The notes under the pieces: model-generated
Seen by the model: only the letters and a program-made list of their open reading frames with translations
The model's database searches: none
Told to the model about the DNA's origin: nothing
Assembly (NCBI GenBank): GCA_032718475.1
Contig: JAUCBJ010000788.1
Location: 62,001-126,000, forward strand
DNA from: Nemertoderma westbladi
Taxonomy: Eukaryota; Xenacoelomorpha; Nemertodermatida; Nemertodermatidae
Reading direction: 5' to 3'
DNA: 64,000 nucleotides
Position numbers and translations under genes: made by a program
In this document: positions 26,918 to 35,839 of the stretch, in pieces
How positions within the stretch are numbered: position 1 is the stretch's first letter
Layout: each line of letters opens with the position of its first letter

Positions 26918-27322
26918 ATGTTTACAAATGGACAAATAACAATTCTCGGTAGAAAATATAATTTTAATAAAGTGAAAAAGCATATATTCGAAAAAACAAA
27001 CATTAATTTGATTTTTAAATCAATCAATTTGTGTACTTATATTTTTAGTATCGATACCGTAATTTATAGGTTACTTATAAACAATATCGGGTTTTATGTT
27101 ATATTTGATAATGTTAAACTAGAAATTTCATACGAGCCCGAAATATTCAATAACTGTAAAGTCAGAATAAATAATATTGTTGTTGTTTGCTGCTTCTACA
27201 CTGGTAAATGTACATTAATGTGTTCCCCGTTTAAATTTCATATATATTATCCTATATTCAACAAACTGGTTAATAATTTATTATTGTTTGGTGCGAGGGT
27301 TTTTGATGTAAAATATAATTAG
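26918..27322 (+). CDS. Hypothetical Polinton protein, 134 aa
   Basis: Open frame starting MFTNGQITILGRKYNF. It lies in the polymerase direction, about 150 bases after the polymerase's apparent original stop. It is rich in Ile, Asn, Phe and Val with alternating hydrophobic residues (for example YRLLINNIGFYVIF and INNIVVVCCFY), suggesting a small beta-rich fold. I see no catalytic motif, signal peptide or clear transmembrane helix, and I do not recognise a family. Codon use is AT-rich like the neighbours. A TATATAAG motif 43 bases upstream of the start supports it being a real transcription unit. It could also be a fragment of a longer gene. Confidence 0.5.
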   Translation: MFTNGQITILGRKYNFNKVKKHIFEKTNINLIFKSINLCTYIFSIDTVIYRLLINNIGFYVIFDNVKLEISYEPEIFNNCKVRINNIVVVCCFYTGKCTLMCSPFKFHIYYPIFNKLVNNLLLFGARVFDVKYN

Positions 27323-27719
27323 TGCGAGTGAAATTTATTGTTGTTGTTGTTGCTGTTTGGTGGTGGAGATTTGTACTGTAAAATATATATTAAATTGGCT
27401 GGAAAAAAATTTATGAATATTTTTTTAAAATCAACAACTAGTTGGGGGAAATTAACTAACTAACTTCAGTAGAGCGATTGCTTGTAACACTCAAGTAGGC
27501 ATAGTATACTCAGCGGAAGTAGCTAGCTAGCTAGCTAACTAAGCATCGCTGCTCACGAGTGAGCTACAATAGCGCATCTGTTACTTATGAGTGTGCGTGT
27601 TGTTAGCTTATCCAATTCCGCTAACATGAACCCACAAAGTAAGCCGTTGAGCAATATTGGGAGCACGAGGTTGATTACCAATCAACCTCGTGTCACCCCA
27701 GTAAACGGGGACAATAGGC
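27323..27719. other. Gene-free stretch with perfect 13-bp hairpin
   Basis: No coding sequence recognised. It contains TTGTTG runs (27340-27355), a TAGCTAGCTAGCTAGC run near 27520, and at 27664-27692 a perfect inverted repeat, CACGAGGTTGATT, with a 3-base loop (ACC). The left part is AT-rich like the Polinton; from about 27460 the composition changes, which suggests inserted sequence. Confidence 0.55.
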
Positions 27720-28147
27720 CCCAAAGGAGACACACACAATAAGGGTCAGGGGCCAAACCCCTAATAGAGAGAGAACAACAGGGGCAACGGGAAACACACC
27801 AGGGAAGGTGAAAGGGCGAGAAGTGGGATATTAGCCAATGGGGGGACAGCATCGACTAGGTACAGTAATATGGCCAACTGTGCAGTACATATAATACCTG
27901 TTGGTGCTTCCCTATTCAGTCAGTTTACTCAGTCAGATCAGTAGGGTGGAACGGTGACTTCTATCACCGTCCGCTACCGCCATCATACTTATCTACCGGT
28001 AACCGTGTCATACTATGCTATATATATCAACTATATTATACCTTATACATATAACCGAACACCAGAACTCTTTTACCTTTCACACACGGCGGGGACGCGT
28101 AGATAGAAAACCCAACGGATAAACCGGGATCCGTAGATCCCATCACA
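27720..28147 (-). repeat. LTR-like repeat copy inside the Polinton
   Basis: Read on the minus strand this starts TGTGATGGGATCTACGGATC at 28147, matching the start of the plus-strand copy at 61027 (TGTGACGGGATCGTAGATCC). Further shared landmarks, in the same order, are ACGCGT, ATATTAGCCAAT, GGGAAACAC and the GACACA-rich end. It is diverged and non-coding, most likely a solo LTR or an LTR fragment of an element other than the adjacent gypsy. Its inner boundary is uncertain. The 116 bases from 28148 to the gypsy LTR show nothing identifiable. Confidence 0.5.
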
Positions 28148-28259
28148 CGTGTGTGCAGCAGGCAACGCTAAGCTCGGTGAGAAAAGATTAGGGCTATGTG
28201 CTGGTATTCATAGTCAAAGACAATGCCCTCCTATCTGTTACTAGTCTGTATACCGGTAC

Positions 28260-28263
28260 ATAT
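28260..28263. repeat. Gypsy target duplication ATAT (left)
   Basis: ATAT immediately precedes the TGTAG end of the LTR and is repeated at 32726-32729 after the other LTR. Short duplications of 4-6 bases are usual for Ty3/gypsy integration; ATAT is low-complexity, so chance contributes. Confidence 0.7.
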
Positions 28264-28448
28264 TGTAGTGGTCAACGAAAGAATAATATAATAAAACGAA
28301 ATATAATATTATTGCCTGAATAATAATGACATACTGACTAACATGATATATGGAAAGATAAGCAGTAGGACAGAGATGAAAGGCAGTGTAGTATGAATGT
28401 TCAATCAATGAATAGTTTTGAATATCCCGCCAAAGTCTCTACCCTACA
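28264..28448 (-). repeat. Gypsy 3' LTR
   Basis: 185 bp, TGTAG...CTACA ends. It is identical to 32541-32725 except for one base. Confidence 0.96.
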
Positions 28449-28462
28449 TAACCCCCCCTCCA
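28449..28462 (-). promoter_or_regulatory. Polypurine tract
   Basis: On the minus strand TGGAGGGGGGGTTA abuts the 3' LTR. A purine run at this place is the plus-strand DNA primer of LTR retrotransposons. Confidence 0.8.
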
Positions 28463-28476
28463 GCGTGCAAACGCGA

Positions 28477-31400
28477 TCAGCCCGGAGAGAAGGTGGTCGG
28501 TGGGCGGAGGCGGCGGCCGAACCGGGAGAAATTGGCCGAGTCCGGGATCAGCGGCGGCGTGGACGATGACGCGATGGGCTGTGGCGCAGGTGGCAAAGAA
28601 GCGGCGTGGGCGTACGTGATGGGGGGAGGTAGACCTGATGCAGCCATTGGTATGTGGGCGATCTTGAGCCGGTCGATGGAGACGGAGTTCTCGCGGCCGT
28701 CGAGGTCCACCACAAAGTGCTTCGCGTGGCGGGAGACAACCGGGTACGGGCCAACATACGGGCGGTCGAGGGGGCCGCAGCGGGTGCCGCGGCGCACGAA
28801 AACGTGAGAGGCCGTAGTCAACTGCGGCGGCAGAGAGGTGGATGTCGGTGAGCCATGATACGCCGGCGGCGGGGCGGACGAGCGGAGGCGGTCGCGGAGG
28901 TCGGCAACGAAAGACGACGATGGGGGTAAAACGGCGGATGTGGCGGGCGCGACGAACTCGCCGGGAACGTGCAGCTTGGTGCCGTAAACTATGTCCGCCG
29001 GAGAGCACTCTGGGTCTTCCTTCCACGAAGTGCGGATGCCCAGCAGCACCAGGGGAAGCTCGTCCATCCACCCGGGTCCGGTGAGTCGGGCCTTCAGTGC
29101 GGCCTTGAGCTGGCGGTGCAGTCGCTCGACCATCCCATTCGCCTGCGGGTGGTAGGCCGTGGTCGTGTTCGCGGAGATGCCCAGCAGCTTGTTCAACTCC
29201 GTCCAGAGGTGTGAAGTGAACTGGGGGCCGCGATCCGAGGTGATGGCTGCGGGCACCCCGAAACGGCTGATCCAGCCTCGTAGGAGTGCACGTGCGCACG
29301 TGGCGGTTGTGGCGTCGGCGAGTGGGAGCGCCTCTGGCCAGCGGCTGAACCGGTCGATGACGGTGAATAGGTATGTGTTCCCTTCGGACGTTGGGAGGGG
29401 GCCGACCAAGTCGACGTGGAGGTTCTCAAAGCGGTTGTCGGGGGCGGCATGGCTGACGAGGGGAGCCCGAACGTGACGGGCGACCTTGGACGACTGGCAA
29501 GCAAGACATTCGTCGCAGCGACGTTTGACGTCTCGCTTCAAGTTGTGCCAAACGAACTTGGAGGAGATCGCCCGGATGGTGGGGCGGGGTCCCGGGTGTG
29601 ACAGTCCGTGGATGGTTTCGAAGATGCGGCCCTGCCATTCGATGGGCACTACGGGTCGCTCCTTGCCGGTGGAGATGTCGCAGAGCACATTGGTGTCGCC
29701 AAACGGGATGTCGGCGAAGCGGAGGCCGGTGACGGCGGTGCGGTAGGCGACGATCTCGGCGGACGTCCGTTGCGCTGCGGCGAGCGCGGCGAAGTCCACG
29801 TCGGGAGAGAGAAGGGCGGCGATGGAGCGCGGCGTGTCGATGGAGCATGGTGGGTCTCCCGAGCGGGAGAGAGCGTCTGCGACCATGTTGTCTTTGCCGG
29901 AGACGTGCCGCAGGTCCGTCGTAAATTCTGAGATGAACGAGAGTCGCGTCTGCCGGGGCGACCGCTCGGCCGCACTGCTAAGGGCGAACGTGAGCGGCTT
30001 GTGGTCCGTATATATCGTGAAGCTGCGGCCCTCGACGAGGTGGCGGAAATGGCGGACGGCACCGTACATAGCCAGCAGCTCGAGGTCGAAGGCGCTGTAC
30101 TTCTTCTCCGCCGAGGACAGCTTGCGGGAGAAGAAGGCGAGAGGTTCCCATGCGGCCGATGTGGCAGTACGTTGTTCCACGACGGCTCCGATGGCGGTGG
30201 TCGAGGCGTCGCACGTGAGTGAGAACTGGGCCGTCCGGGACGGGTGGACGAGCATGGTGGCGTTGGCCAGGGCCGCCTTGGCCGCAGCGAAGGCGGAGGA
30301 GCAGTCGGATGACCAGGTAAAGACCGACCCGGCGGCGCCGGAGGCGGCTGCATGGAGTGGGGCAAGCACTTCAGCGATTCCGGGGGCGAAACGGTGGTAG
30401 AAATTGACCATCCCGAGGAACCGTTGGAGGCCGGCCTTGTCCGTGGGCGTGGCGAACTCGGTGATGGCGGTTACCTTGGAGGCGAGGGGAGTTACGCCGC
30501 GGGCGCTCACCGTGTGGCCGAGGTACTCGAGTTCGGGGAGGCCGAAACTACATTTCCTGCGTTGGACGACTAGGCCGTTGGCGACCAGGGCGCCGAAAAC
30601 CTGTCGCAAGTGCTCGGCGTGCTCCTCCTTCGTCTTGCTAGCCACCAAGATGTCGTCGAGGTAGACAAAGGCGCAGTCCAGGCCGCGGAGGACGCCGTCC
30701 ATCAGTCGCTGGAACGCCTGCGCCGCGTTCTTCAGGCCGAACGGCATCTGTAGGAATTCCCAGAGGCCGAAAGGGGTGATGATGGCCGTCTTGGGGGTGT
30801 CCGCCGCCCGCATCGGGACCTGATGGTAGCCCCGGGCGAGGTCGATCTTGGAGAAGATCGTCGTGCCGGCCAAGCAGGCGTTGAAGTCCTGGATGTGGGG
30901 GAGGGGGTATTGGTCGGCCACGGTGGCCGCGTTGAGGCGCCTGAAATCGCCGCATGGACGCCAACCGCCCCCGGGCTTCGGCGCAATGTGCAGGGCCGAC
31001 GACCACGGGGAATTGGAGCGCCGGATGATCCCGAGTTCTTCCATTTTGGCGAACTCGGCCTTGGCGACGGTCAGTTTCTCTGGGTCTAGACGACGAGCGC
31101 GAGCGTGAAGCAGGGGGCCTTCCGTCACTATGTGGTGCTCCACCCAGTGGCGGTTGGCCACCCCGGGTTGGAACCGCGGGATGACGACCTCGGGGAACTT
31201 GTTGATGATGGCGTCGAAGGCAGAGATGGAGGCAACGTGGAGGCCGCTGACGCCGCTGTGGAAGGCGGCGGAGAAGGCCGGGATCACGTGGCCGTCGTCG
31301 AGGGAGATGAGGCGCCGGCTGCGGAGATCGATGGCGATGTTATGGGCGGCGAAGAAATCGGCTCCGAGGATGGCCCTGGGGACGGCGGCGATAGAGAACT

Positions 31401-31794
31401 CGAACCCGAAGTCCCAGGGGTGTGTTGTGCCAAAACGCATCCTGTGGGTGCGGTAGCCCCATGTAGAGATGGAGCTGCCGTTGGCCGCGATGAGGGGGGC
31501 GGTGGCCGGTCGCTTGCGGGCGGCGGCGTCGGCCGGGAGAACCGACACCTCCGCTCCGCAGTCCACGAGGTAGACTATGCCTTGGTCGTCTCGCACCATG
31601 ACAGTCTTCTTGGCTTGCCCCCGGGGAACGCCGACCGCCTGGGCTAGCGGCCGGCGTTGGCGTTTCCCGACCTCGATGCGGGATGAGAACCGTCGGCCGG
31701 GCAGTCGATGGTGATGGGAACGGCCGAAGACGAAGGACACCTGCCGCGTTCGCAGCGGCGGGCTGCCGGACCGAAACGCCGGTGGTACCAGCAT
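28477..31794 (-). CDS. pol: Gypsy Pol polyprotein (protease, RT, RNase H, integrase), 1105 codons
   Basis: Order and key residues: aspartic protease around 76-145, with LVDCGAEVS (D78) and ILGADFF (143-148); reverse transcriptase about 220-420, with motif YLDD at 378-381; RNase H about 520-645, with D529, E572, D597 (YTDHKPL) and D640; integrase from about 725, with a His/Cys zinc segment (H733, C763, C766) and catalytic D795, D854, E890 in the D-D-35-E spacing; then a C-terminal module with RPYVGPYPVV. The frame overlaps gag by 151 bases and is offset -1 from it, so it is probably expressed by -1 frameshifting; the first codons shown are therefore gag-overlap rather than a real start. The protease has DCG where DTG or DSG is usual. 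No internal stop is present. Confidence 0.95.
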   Translation of the reverse strand: MLVPPAFRSGSPPLRTRQVSFVFGRSHHHRLPGRRFSSRIEVGKRQRRPLAQAVGVPRGQAKKTVMVRDDQGIVYLVDCGAEVSVLPADAAARKRPATAPLIAANGSSISTWGYRTHRMRFGTTHPWDFGFEFSIAAVPRAILGADFFAAHNIAIDLRSRRLISLDDGHVIPAFSAAFHSGVSGLHVASISAFDAIINKFPEVVIPRFQPGVANRHWVEHHIVTEGPLLHARARRLDPEKLTVAKAEFAKMEELGIIRRSNSPWSSALHIAPKPGGGWRPCGDFRRLNAATVADQYPLPHIQDFNACLAGTTIFSKIDLARGYHQVPMRAADTPKTAIITPFGLWEFLQMPFGLKNAAQAFQRLMDGVLRGLDCAFVYLDDILVASKTKEEHAEHLRQVFGALVANGLVVQRRKCSFGLPELEYLGHTVSARGVTPLASKVTAITEFATPTDKAGLQRFLGMVNFYHRFAPGIAEVLAPLHAAASGAAGSVFTWSSDCSSAFAAAKAALANATMLVHPSRTAQFSLTCDASTTAIGAVVEQRTATSAAWEPLAFFSRKLSSAEKKYSAFDLELLAMYGAVRHFRHLVEGRSFTIYTDHKPLTFALSSAAERSPRQTRLSFISEFTTDLRHVSGKDNMVADALSRSGDPPCSIDTPRSIAALLSPDVDFAALAAAQRTSAEIVAYRTAVTGLRFADIPFGDTNVLCDISTGKERPVVPIEWQGRIFETIHGLSHPGPRPTIRAISSKFVWHNLKRDVKRRCDECLACQSSKVARHVRAPLVSHAAPDNRFENLHVDLVGPLPTSEGNTYLFTVIDRFSRWPEALPLADATTATCARALLRGWISRFGVPAAITSDRGPQFTSHLWTELNKLLGISANTTTAYHPQANGMVERLHRQLKAALKARLTGPGWMDELPLVLLGIRTSWKEDPECSPADIVYGTKLHVPGEFVAPATSAVLPPSSSFVADLRDRLRSSAPPPAYHGSPTSTSLPPQLTTASHVFVRRGTRCGPLDRPYVGPYPVVSRHAKHFVVDLDGRENSVSIDRLKIAHIPMAASGLPPPITYAHAASLPPAPQPIASSSTPPLIPDSANFSRFGRRLRPPTTFSPG

Positions 31795-32480
31795 GTGCCG
31801 CTCGGGTTGTCGGCGGTGTTGCGCTGCTGCTGTGGCTGCGTGGTGGAACGACGGCCGATGACCGAGATCCTGGCAGTGGGGACGGTAGAAGAGGAGCGGG
31901 CCTCCAAGATGCGGTCAGCGTCGACGGCGAGTGCATTGAGGTCCGTTTGGTTCGACCCGGCGAGGACGCCCCGGACCTCGGCCGGCAGCTGGGCCAGGAA
32001 GATGGCCCGCAGGAGCGTTTCCGGATCGGCATTGAGGCCTCTAATGTGCCGGAGGAGGCCGGTTGGCTTGCGGTCGCCGAGGCCGGCCAGCGAGAGAAGT
32101 TCCGCATCTTTGCTCGCCTGGGTGCGGCCGAAGGCCCTGCAGAGGGCGGTCTTGATGCCGTCGTACAGGTCGTTGGCCGGGGGGTTGATGATGTCGGACC
32201 GGACCTCCGCGGCGACGGCGTTGTCAAGGCACGCGATGATGTGGTTGTACTTGGTGCTGTCCACCGTGATCCCCTTGACGGCGAATTGGGCCTCCACCTG
32301 CCGGAACCAAACCTCCGGGTCGGAAGTCCAGAACGGAGGCAGTTTGAGAGCGACCGCAGAGATGGCGGCTGGGGTAGCCAGGGCGGCTTTTGCGCCGGTG
32401 GGGTTGGCGGCCAAGGAGGCGGCCATGGCGGCAGCGGCGGCTTCGGCGAAGGCCTGATGTTCCTCGCGGGTAAGAGGCAT
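31644..32480 (-). CDS. gag: Gypsy Gag, about 278 aa
   Basis: Structural protein of the retrotransposon. I chose the ATG at 32480 (MPLTREEHQAFAEAAAAAM) because it is the first one inside the LTR; the frame is open back to 32552, within the LTR. An alanine-rich start is followed by a capsid-like stretch (FWTSDPEVWFRQVEAQF...). Near the end lies CWYHRRFGPAARRC, the CxxH...C segment typical of one branch of animal Ty3/gypsy Gag proteins in place of CCHC knuckles. It ends NANAGR, overlapping pol in the -1 frame. Confidence 0.88.
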   Translation of the reverse strand: MPLTREEHQAFAEAAAAAMAASLAANPTGAKAALATPAAISAVALKLPPFWTSDPEVWFRQVEAQFAVKGITVDSTKYNHIIACLDNAVAAEVRSDIINPPANDLYDGIKTALCRAFGRTQASKDAELLSLAGLGDRKPTGLLRHIRGLNADPETLLRAIFLAQLPAEVRGVLAGSNQTDLNALAVDADRILEARSSSTVPTARISVIGRRSTTQPQQQRNTADNPSGTCWYHRRFGPAARRCERGRCPSSSAVPITIDCPADGSHPASRSGNANAGR

Positions 32481-32522
32481 GAGGACGAAGTAGGCGGGGA
32501 AAATAATCAGGAAAGGGAGTCT

Positions 32523-32539
32523 GAATCTCCGGGTCACCA
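32523..32539 (-). promoter_or_regulatory. Primer-binding site
   Basis: One base inside the 5' LTR the minus strand reads TGGTGACCCGGAGATTC, whose TGG matches the CCA end of a tRNA. The tRNA could not be identified without a tRNA set. Confidence 0.7.
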
Positions 32540-32540
32540 A

Positions 32541-32725
32541 TGTAGTGGTCAACGAAAGAATAATATAATAAAACGAAATATAATATTATTGCCTGAATAA
32601 TAATGACATACTGACTAACATGATATATGGAAAGATAAGCAGTAGGACAGAGATGAAAGGCAGTGTAGTATGAATGTTCAATCAATGAATAGTTTTGAAT
32701 ATCCCACCAAAGTCTCTACCCTACA
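32541..32725 (-). repeat. Gypsy 5' LTR
   Basis: 185 bp with TGTAG...CTACA ends, followed by ATAT (32726-32729), the right copy of the target duplication. It is one base different from the other LTR. Confidence 0.96.
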
Positions 32726-33001
32726 ATATTATTAAAACATCAGCTATGCATCTCCCTACATTCAGAATAGAACAATGAACAGAGCATATATCGCTAACTA
32801 ATCCGCATGGGAAAGGTTTATGTTGTGCATTTTGTTAACTATGAGAATTTTGTAATCTAAACATCTGCGACCCTCTACAAAAATATATATAAACTCAATT
32901 TTTCTAACAGTGAACTATAATTTTGTTAAACAAAATACCAGTAGGCCTATTTAATTTTAAGATATTCTTACCGGTAGTTACGACGACAACTTACCTCGAA
33001 G
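32726..33001 (+). promoter_or_regulatory. Intergenic region with TATA-like box
   Basis: No coding sequence. TATATAAA at 32886-32893 lies about 110 bases before the ATG at 33002 and may drive that gene. A TAGGCCTA-type motif is present at 32942. The left edge is the gypsy target site. Confidence 0.35.
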
Positions 33002-33400
33002 ATGACATTTGCCTTTTTTAACAACCAAGCGATGAAAAGTAGTATCAAAATTGATTTGGAATCAAGCGAAACATATCTCTCGTCATCCAATATTGCCGAG
33101 ATGGAGTTGCGTTTCATAAACCAAAAATTTGAAATCGGCTTTACTTCGGTAGAAAATGGAGTACCTTTATCACCAACAAAGGTTGAAATTTCTAAAGATT
33201 TCACACTAAATATAAGGATACAACCATGCACATGCTCTAGTGAAAATTCGGAGAATTGGGAGAATGATGCCGATAATACGCTTCGCTTCGATCTACCGAT
33301 GCAAGGACCGGTAGAAGTTAGGCCTATAAACTCAAACAACCATTTACAGGTACCGGTAATGGAGGAAACACCTCTGAGGGATCCTCATATAGGCCTATAA
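33002..33400 (+). CDS. Hypothetical protein, 132 aa
   Basis: Open frame MTFAFFNNQAMKSS... with a balanced, soluble composition: mixed charged and hydrophobic stretches, an acidic Ser/Asn-rich middle with a CTC motif, and a Pro/Glu-rich tail. A TATATAAA box stands 110 bases upstream. I do not recognise it; it has no transmembrane segment or catalytic motif. It lies between the gypsy insertion and a non-coding block rich in host-like motifs, so it may be a cargo gene or captured host sequence rather than a core Polinton gene. A frame on the opposite strand (32968-33339) overlaps it and looks less protein-like. Confidence 0.4.
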   Translation: MTFAFFNNQAMKSSIKIDLESSETYLSSSNIAEMELRFINQKFEIGFTSVENGVPLSPTKVEISKDFTLNIRIQPCTCSSENSENWENDADNTLRFDLPMQGPVEVRPINSNNHLQVPVMEETPLRDPHIGL

Positions 33401-33440
33401 AAAAAGTATAATACGGTAATAATACCGGTAATAAATTTAG

Positions 33441-33483
<43 letters not shown>

Positions 33484-34821
33484 AAAACTTAGTACTATAG
33501 TTAGGAACAGCGATCACTTTCTGACTGAAGCTCAGCGAAAAATTATTCGCATATTTACAACCAGAAAAGTGACCGTGCAGTCACTATTTGGAGCATTTTC
33601 TGCGGATACATTCTGGTTGTAAATTGTGGCCAGTGTTCCTGACTGTACTGTAAATATTACTGCAGTAGCTGTAGCAGTAAGTTTATTTTATATTTGATTT
33701 AATAAATGTTATCAATCTGTCTACCTATTTTATATCTAATTTAAAAAAAAGCGAATACATAAATAAACTAACTATGTTTTATATAGACCCGTCAACATAG
33801 AGTGAATGTTAGTAACAGAGAATGTGGTGGATTTTATATAGGCCTAGTTAGGTATACCGCGAGCCACACCTATTGTATCCGAGTGGAGCCTTTATATGAC
33901 TGGTTGAATGAAGGGGCGCCTGACTGTGAGTTCTAAAGGTTAACTGTATAGCATACAACATACTGACATAAAGTGAATGTTGAAAGTTAGTAACAGAGTG
34001 CGAGGGGATTTTATAGGACCAATAGCGCTACCGGTACCTAACCACACCTATTGTATCCGTGAGCTAGTCAGCTTTCAGTTGAGGAGTCATTAGGCCTATA
34101 TGCCTAATCGAATGAAGGTGTACCGTAAACCATTTTGGGTCAACATTCGAAAAAGGGGCCGCATAAAGTTAACTATAGCTGTATAGGCTTGCCTATGCAA
34201 CAGTAGTAGCCCACAGTAATGTAGATTAGACCAATTAAAGTTATAAACAGAAAATTGGAAGCATTCAAGTGTAATAGCCTAATCCTTAAATCGAAGAAAC
34301 CTGCATGCCCTTGCTCTATCCAAGTATACAGTTACAAGAGTGCTACAGCGCCGGTACCAGTAGGCCTATTGTTAGGTGGGCCCCTCTAATGCTGCATTCA
34401 CGAACCCCATGTCGAGTTAATTTAATTTTATTATTAGTTAGTAACGCTAAAGCGCTGTGGGTGCTGTCACTCTAGAAGGGGGTGCCATTCTGCCCATTCT
34501 GCCGTTCTACAGTTTAGCGTTGTTGTTATATGTCTGTATGTGTGTAAAGTCAGCTACTGGTAGTTAAACTCTGATACAACAGCTGGCTACTGGTAGGTAC
34601 GGTGTGTTTGTGAGTGTAAACTTAAGCCCTACACCTTCAGTCAAACTGAGATATAAAAAAATAGATTTTAATGTTTTTATTATTTTTATTGACATTAAAA
34701 CAATTATATTATCCCATCACATTACATGCTTAGAGTAAACCTACTGTACGAGTACATCTTCTACCGCAATTATTTCTTTCTGTTTATCATCAGTCTCAGT
34801 TAAACGCTTTCTCACGAAAAA
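33401..34821. other. Gene-free block, host-like repeats
   Basis: No gene seen. It holds a (GTT)n microsatellite at 33441-33481. It also holds a diverged direct repeat of about 100 bp (33795-33890 and 33961-34065; shared GTGAATGTT, AGTTAGTAACAGAG and CCACACCTATTGTATCCG), and many TAGGCCTA and ACCGGTA palindromes typical of the flanking genome rather than of the Polinton genes. This suggests non-Polinton DNA inserted between the two arms. Confidence 0.6.
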
Positions 34822-35340
34822 TCACTTTAATTCATACCCTCCGACTCGTTTTGCAGAGCAGTACCGCAGACAGTTATCCCTTGTGTTTAAGTGGAAAGCA
34901 CATTTATTTTCTACTGTAGTAAATTGATCGTGGAAGCGACAAGGGGTTAAATAGTTGTAATATCGCTGATATATCCCCAATTTCTCCATCGAATTTGGTG
35001 CGAGAACATCAAGTTGGGAAACTAATATTGCCTGCTTCATCAACCCAAATACATGTATATTTTTTTTATATTTTAAATGTCTCTTCATGTACTTTTTAAA
35101 GTCATCTTGCGAAATGTCACCGTAATCCCAAGGTAAATGCGAAGTCATGTCCCGTAAATTGTTTACGTGGGCTTTATCTAATGCTGATAACTTAATATTA
35201 GGTGGACCTTTAATTAAAAACGTCTTTACATTAGTTTTGGTGTAATTAGAATCGAATATAGCAAATTCTTTAAATACTACTGGATATTCCTTATTGTCTA
35301 TCGTATAATATTGAAAATCAACAAAAATAATATTATCCAT
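34822..35340 (-). CDS. Conserved-looking Polinton protein, 172 aa
   Basis: Begins MDNIIFVDFQYYTIDNKEY, with VFKEFAIFD following. The arrangement (VD-x-Q/E near the start, then K-E-A-I-F-D) resembles the opening strands of a DEDD/RNase H-fold exonuclease-like family seen in Maverick-type elements, but the first acidic pair is VDFQ rather than DxE, so activity is doubtful. The C-terminal third is Cys/His-rich (PCRFHDQF, KCAFHLNTRDNCLRYCSAK) and could bind zinc. It follows the protease gene on the same strand after 65 bases and is the last gene of the structural cluster. The fold assignment is a memory-based inference. Confidence 0.6.
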   Translation of the reverse strand: MDNIIFVDFQYYTIDNKEYPVVFKEFAIFDSNYTKTNVKTFLIKGPPNIKLSALDKAHVNNLRDMTSHLPWDYGDISQDDFKKYMKRHLKYKKNIHVFGLMKQAILVSQLDVLAPNSMEKLGIYQRYYNYLTPCRFHDQFTTVENKCAFHLNTRDNCLRYCSAKRVGGYELK

Positions 35341-35405
35341 TTTATCTGATAATATATTTAGATAAACAAAAGTTAAATGATTAATTACAACGCTTGTTGG
35401 TTTAT

Positions 35406-35837
35406 TTAATAATAATTAACAAGCCATTTATATAATATTATTTCATTTATTTCCACATTATTTGTAAACGCTCTCATTGGATAGTTTGTGTGAATTCGAT
35501 TTACCAAGTAATAAAGACAGTATAATCCACATGTGGTCCTCCTGGGGTCTTGAAATTGTTTCCGGGTAGTACACCACCTTGCTGAATTTTTCTCAAGCCA
35601 TTTTTCGATACATCTGTTTGGATATTTTGGTCCAAACGAATTAAATAATTCAGCCTCATTATCTCGTATATATATAGCTATCCAATGAACCCCGGGTAGA
35701 TGCTCTTTATCGGTATTTACTATTAACCCATAATCTCTCCGCTTATTATTATCTAATTTAGGTAATTTGTTAGATGGAAACGCTCCCAAATAGTGACCAC
35801 CCACTGGAAACATATCAAGGTCCTCTGTAGATAACAT
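35406..35837 (-). CDS. Adenain-like cysteine protease (maturation protease), 143 aa
   Basis: Virion maturation protease of the adenovirus/Ulp1 (C5/C48) type. The catalytic arrangement is visible: H51 in GVHWIAIYI, N66 in ELFNSFGP (Asp, Glu or Asn is usual here), Q96 in QFQDP and C103 in TTCGLYCLYYL. The length is normal for a compact Polinton protease. The start codon lies 2 bases after the stop of the major capsid gene, so the two are probably co-transcribed. The frame is intact. Confidence 0.92.
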   Translation of the reverse strand: MLSTEDLDMFPVGGHYLGAFPSNKLPKLDNNKRRDYGLIVNTDKEHLPGVHWIAIYIRDNEAELFNSFGPKYPNRCIEKWLEKNSARWCTTRKQFQDPRRTTCGLYCLYYLVNRIHTNYPMRAFTNNVEINEIILYKWLVNYY

Positions 35838-35839
35838 AC

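Larger units (their letters stand above)
28264..32725 (-). mobile_element. Ty3/gypsy LTR retrotransposon, apparently intact
   Basis: A 4462-bp element in the minus orientation: LTR (32541-32725), primer-binding site, gag, pol (protease-RT-RNase H-integrase), polypurine tract, LTR (28264-28448). The LTRs differ at one base in 185 (G at 28429, A at 32706), so insertion is recent. The internal region is strikingly GC-rich compared with the AT-rich Polinton around it, which alone marks it as foreign. Both frames are open with no lesion that I can see. It sits between the Polinton polymerase arm and its structural arm and interrupts no recognisable Polinton gene. Confidence 0.96.

Noticed and set aside
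28418-32600. Long plus-strand and other-frame ORFs inside the gypsy (for example 31683-32600, 29822-30400, 28439-29299)
   Set aside because: They are GC-rich shadows of gag/pol; the minus-strand polyprotein has all the catalytic motifs.
32968-33339. Minus-strand 123-codon frame opposite the 132-aa gene
   Set aside because: Its composition is less protein-like and it has no supporting promoter; the plus-strand frame has a TATA-like box upstream.
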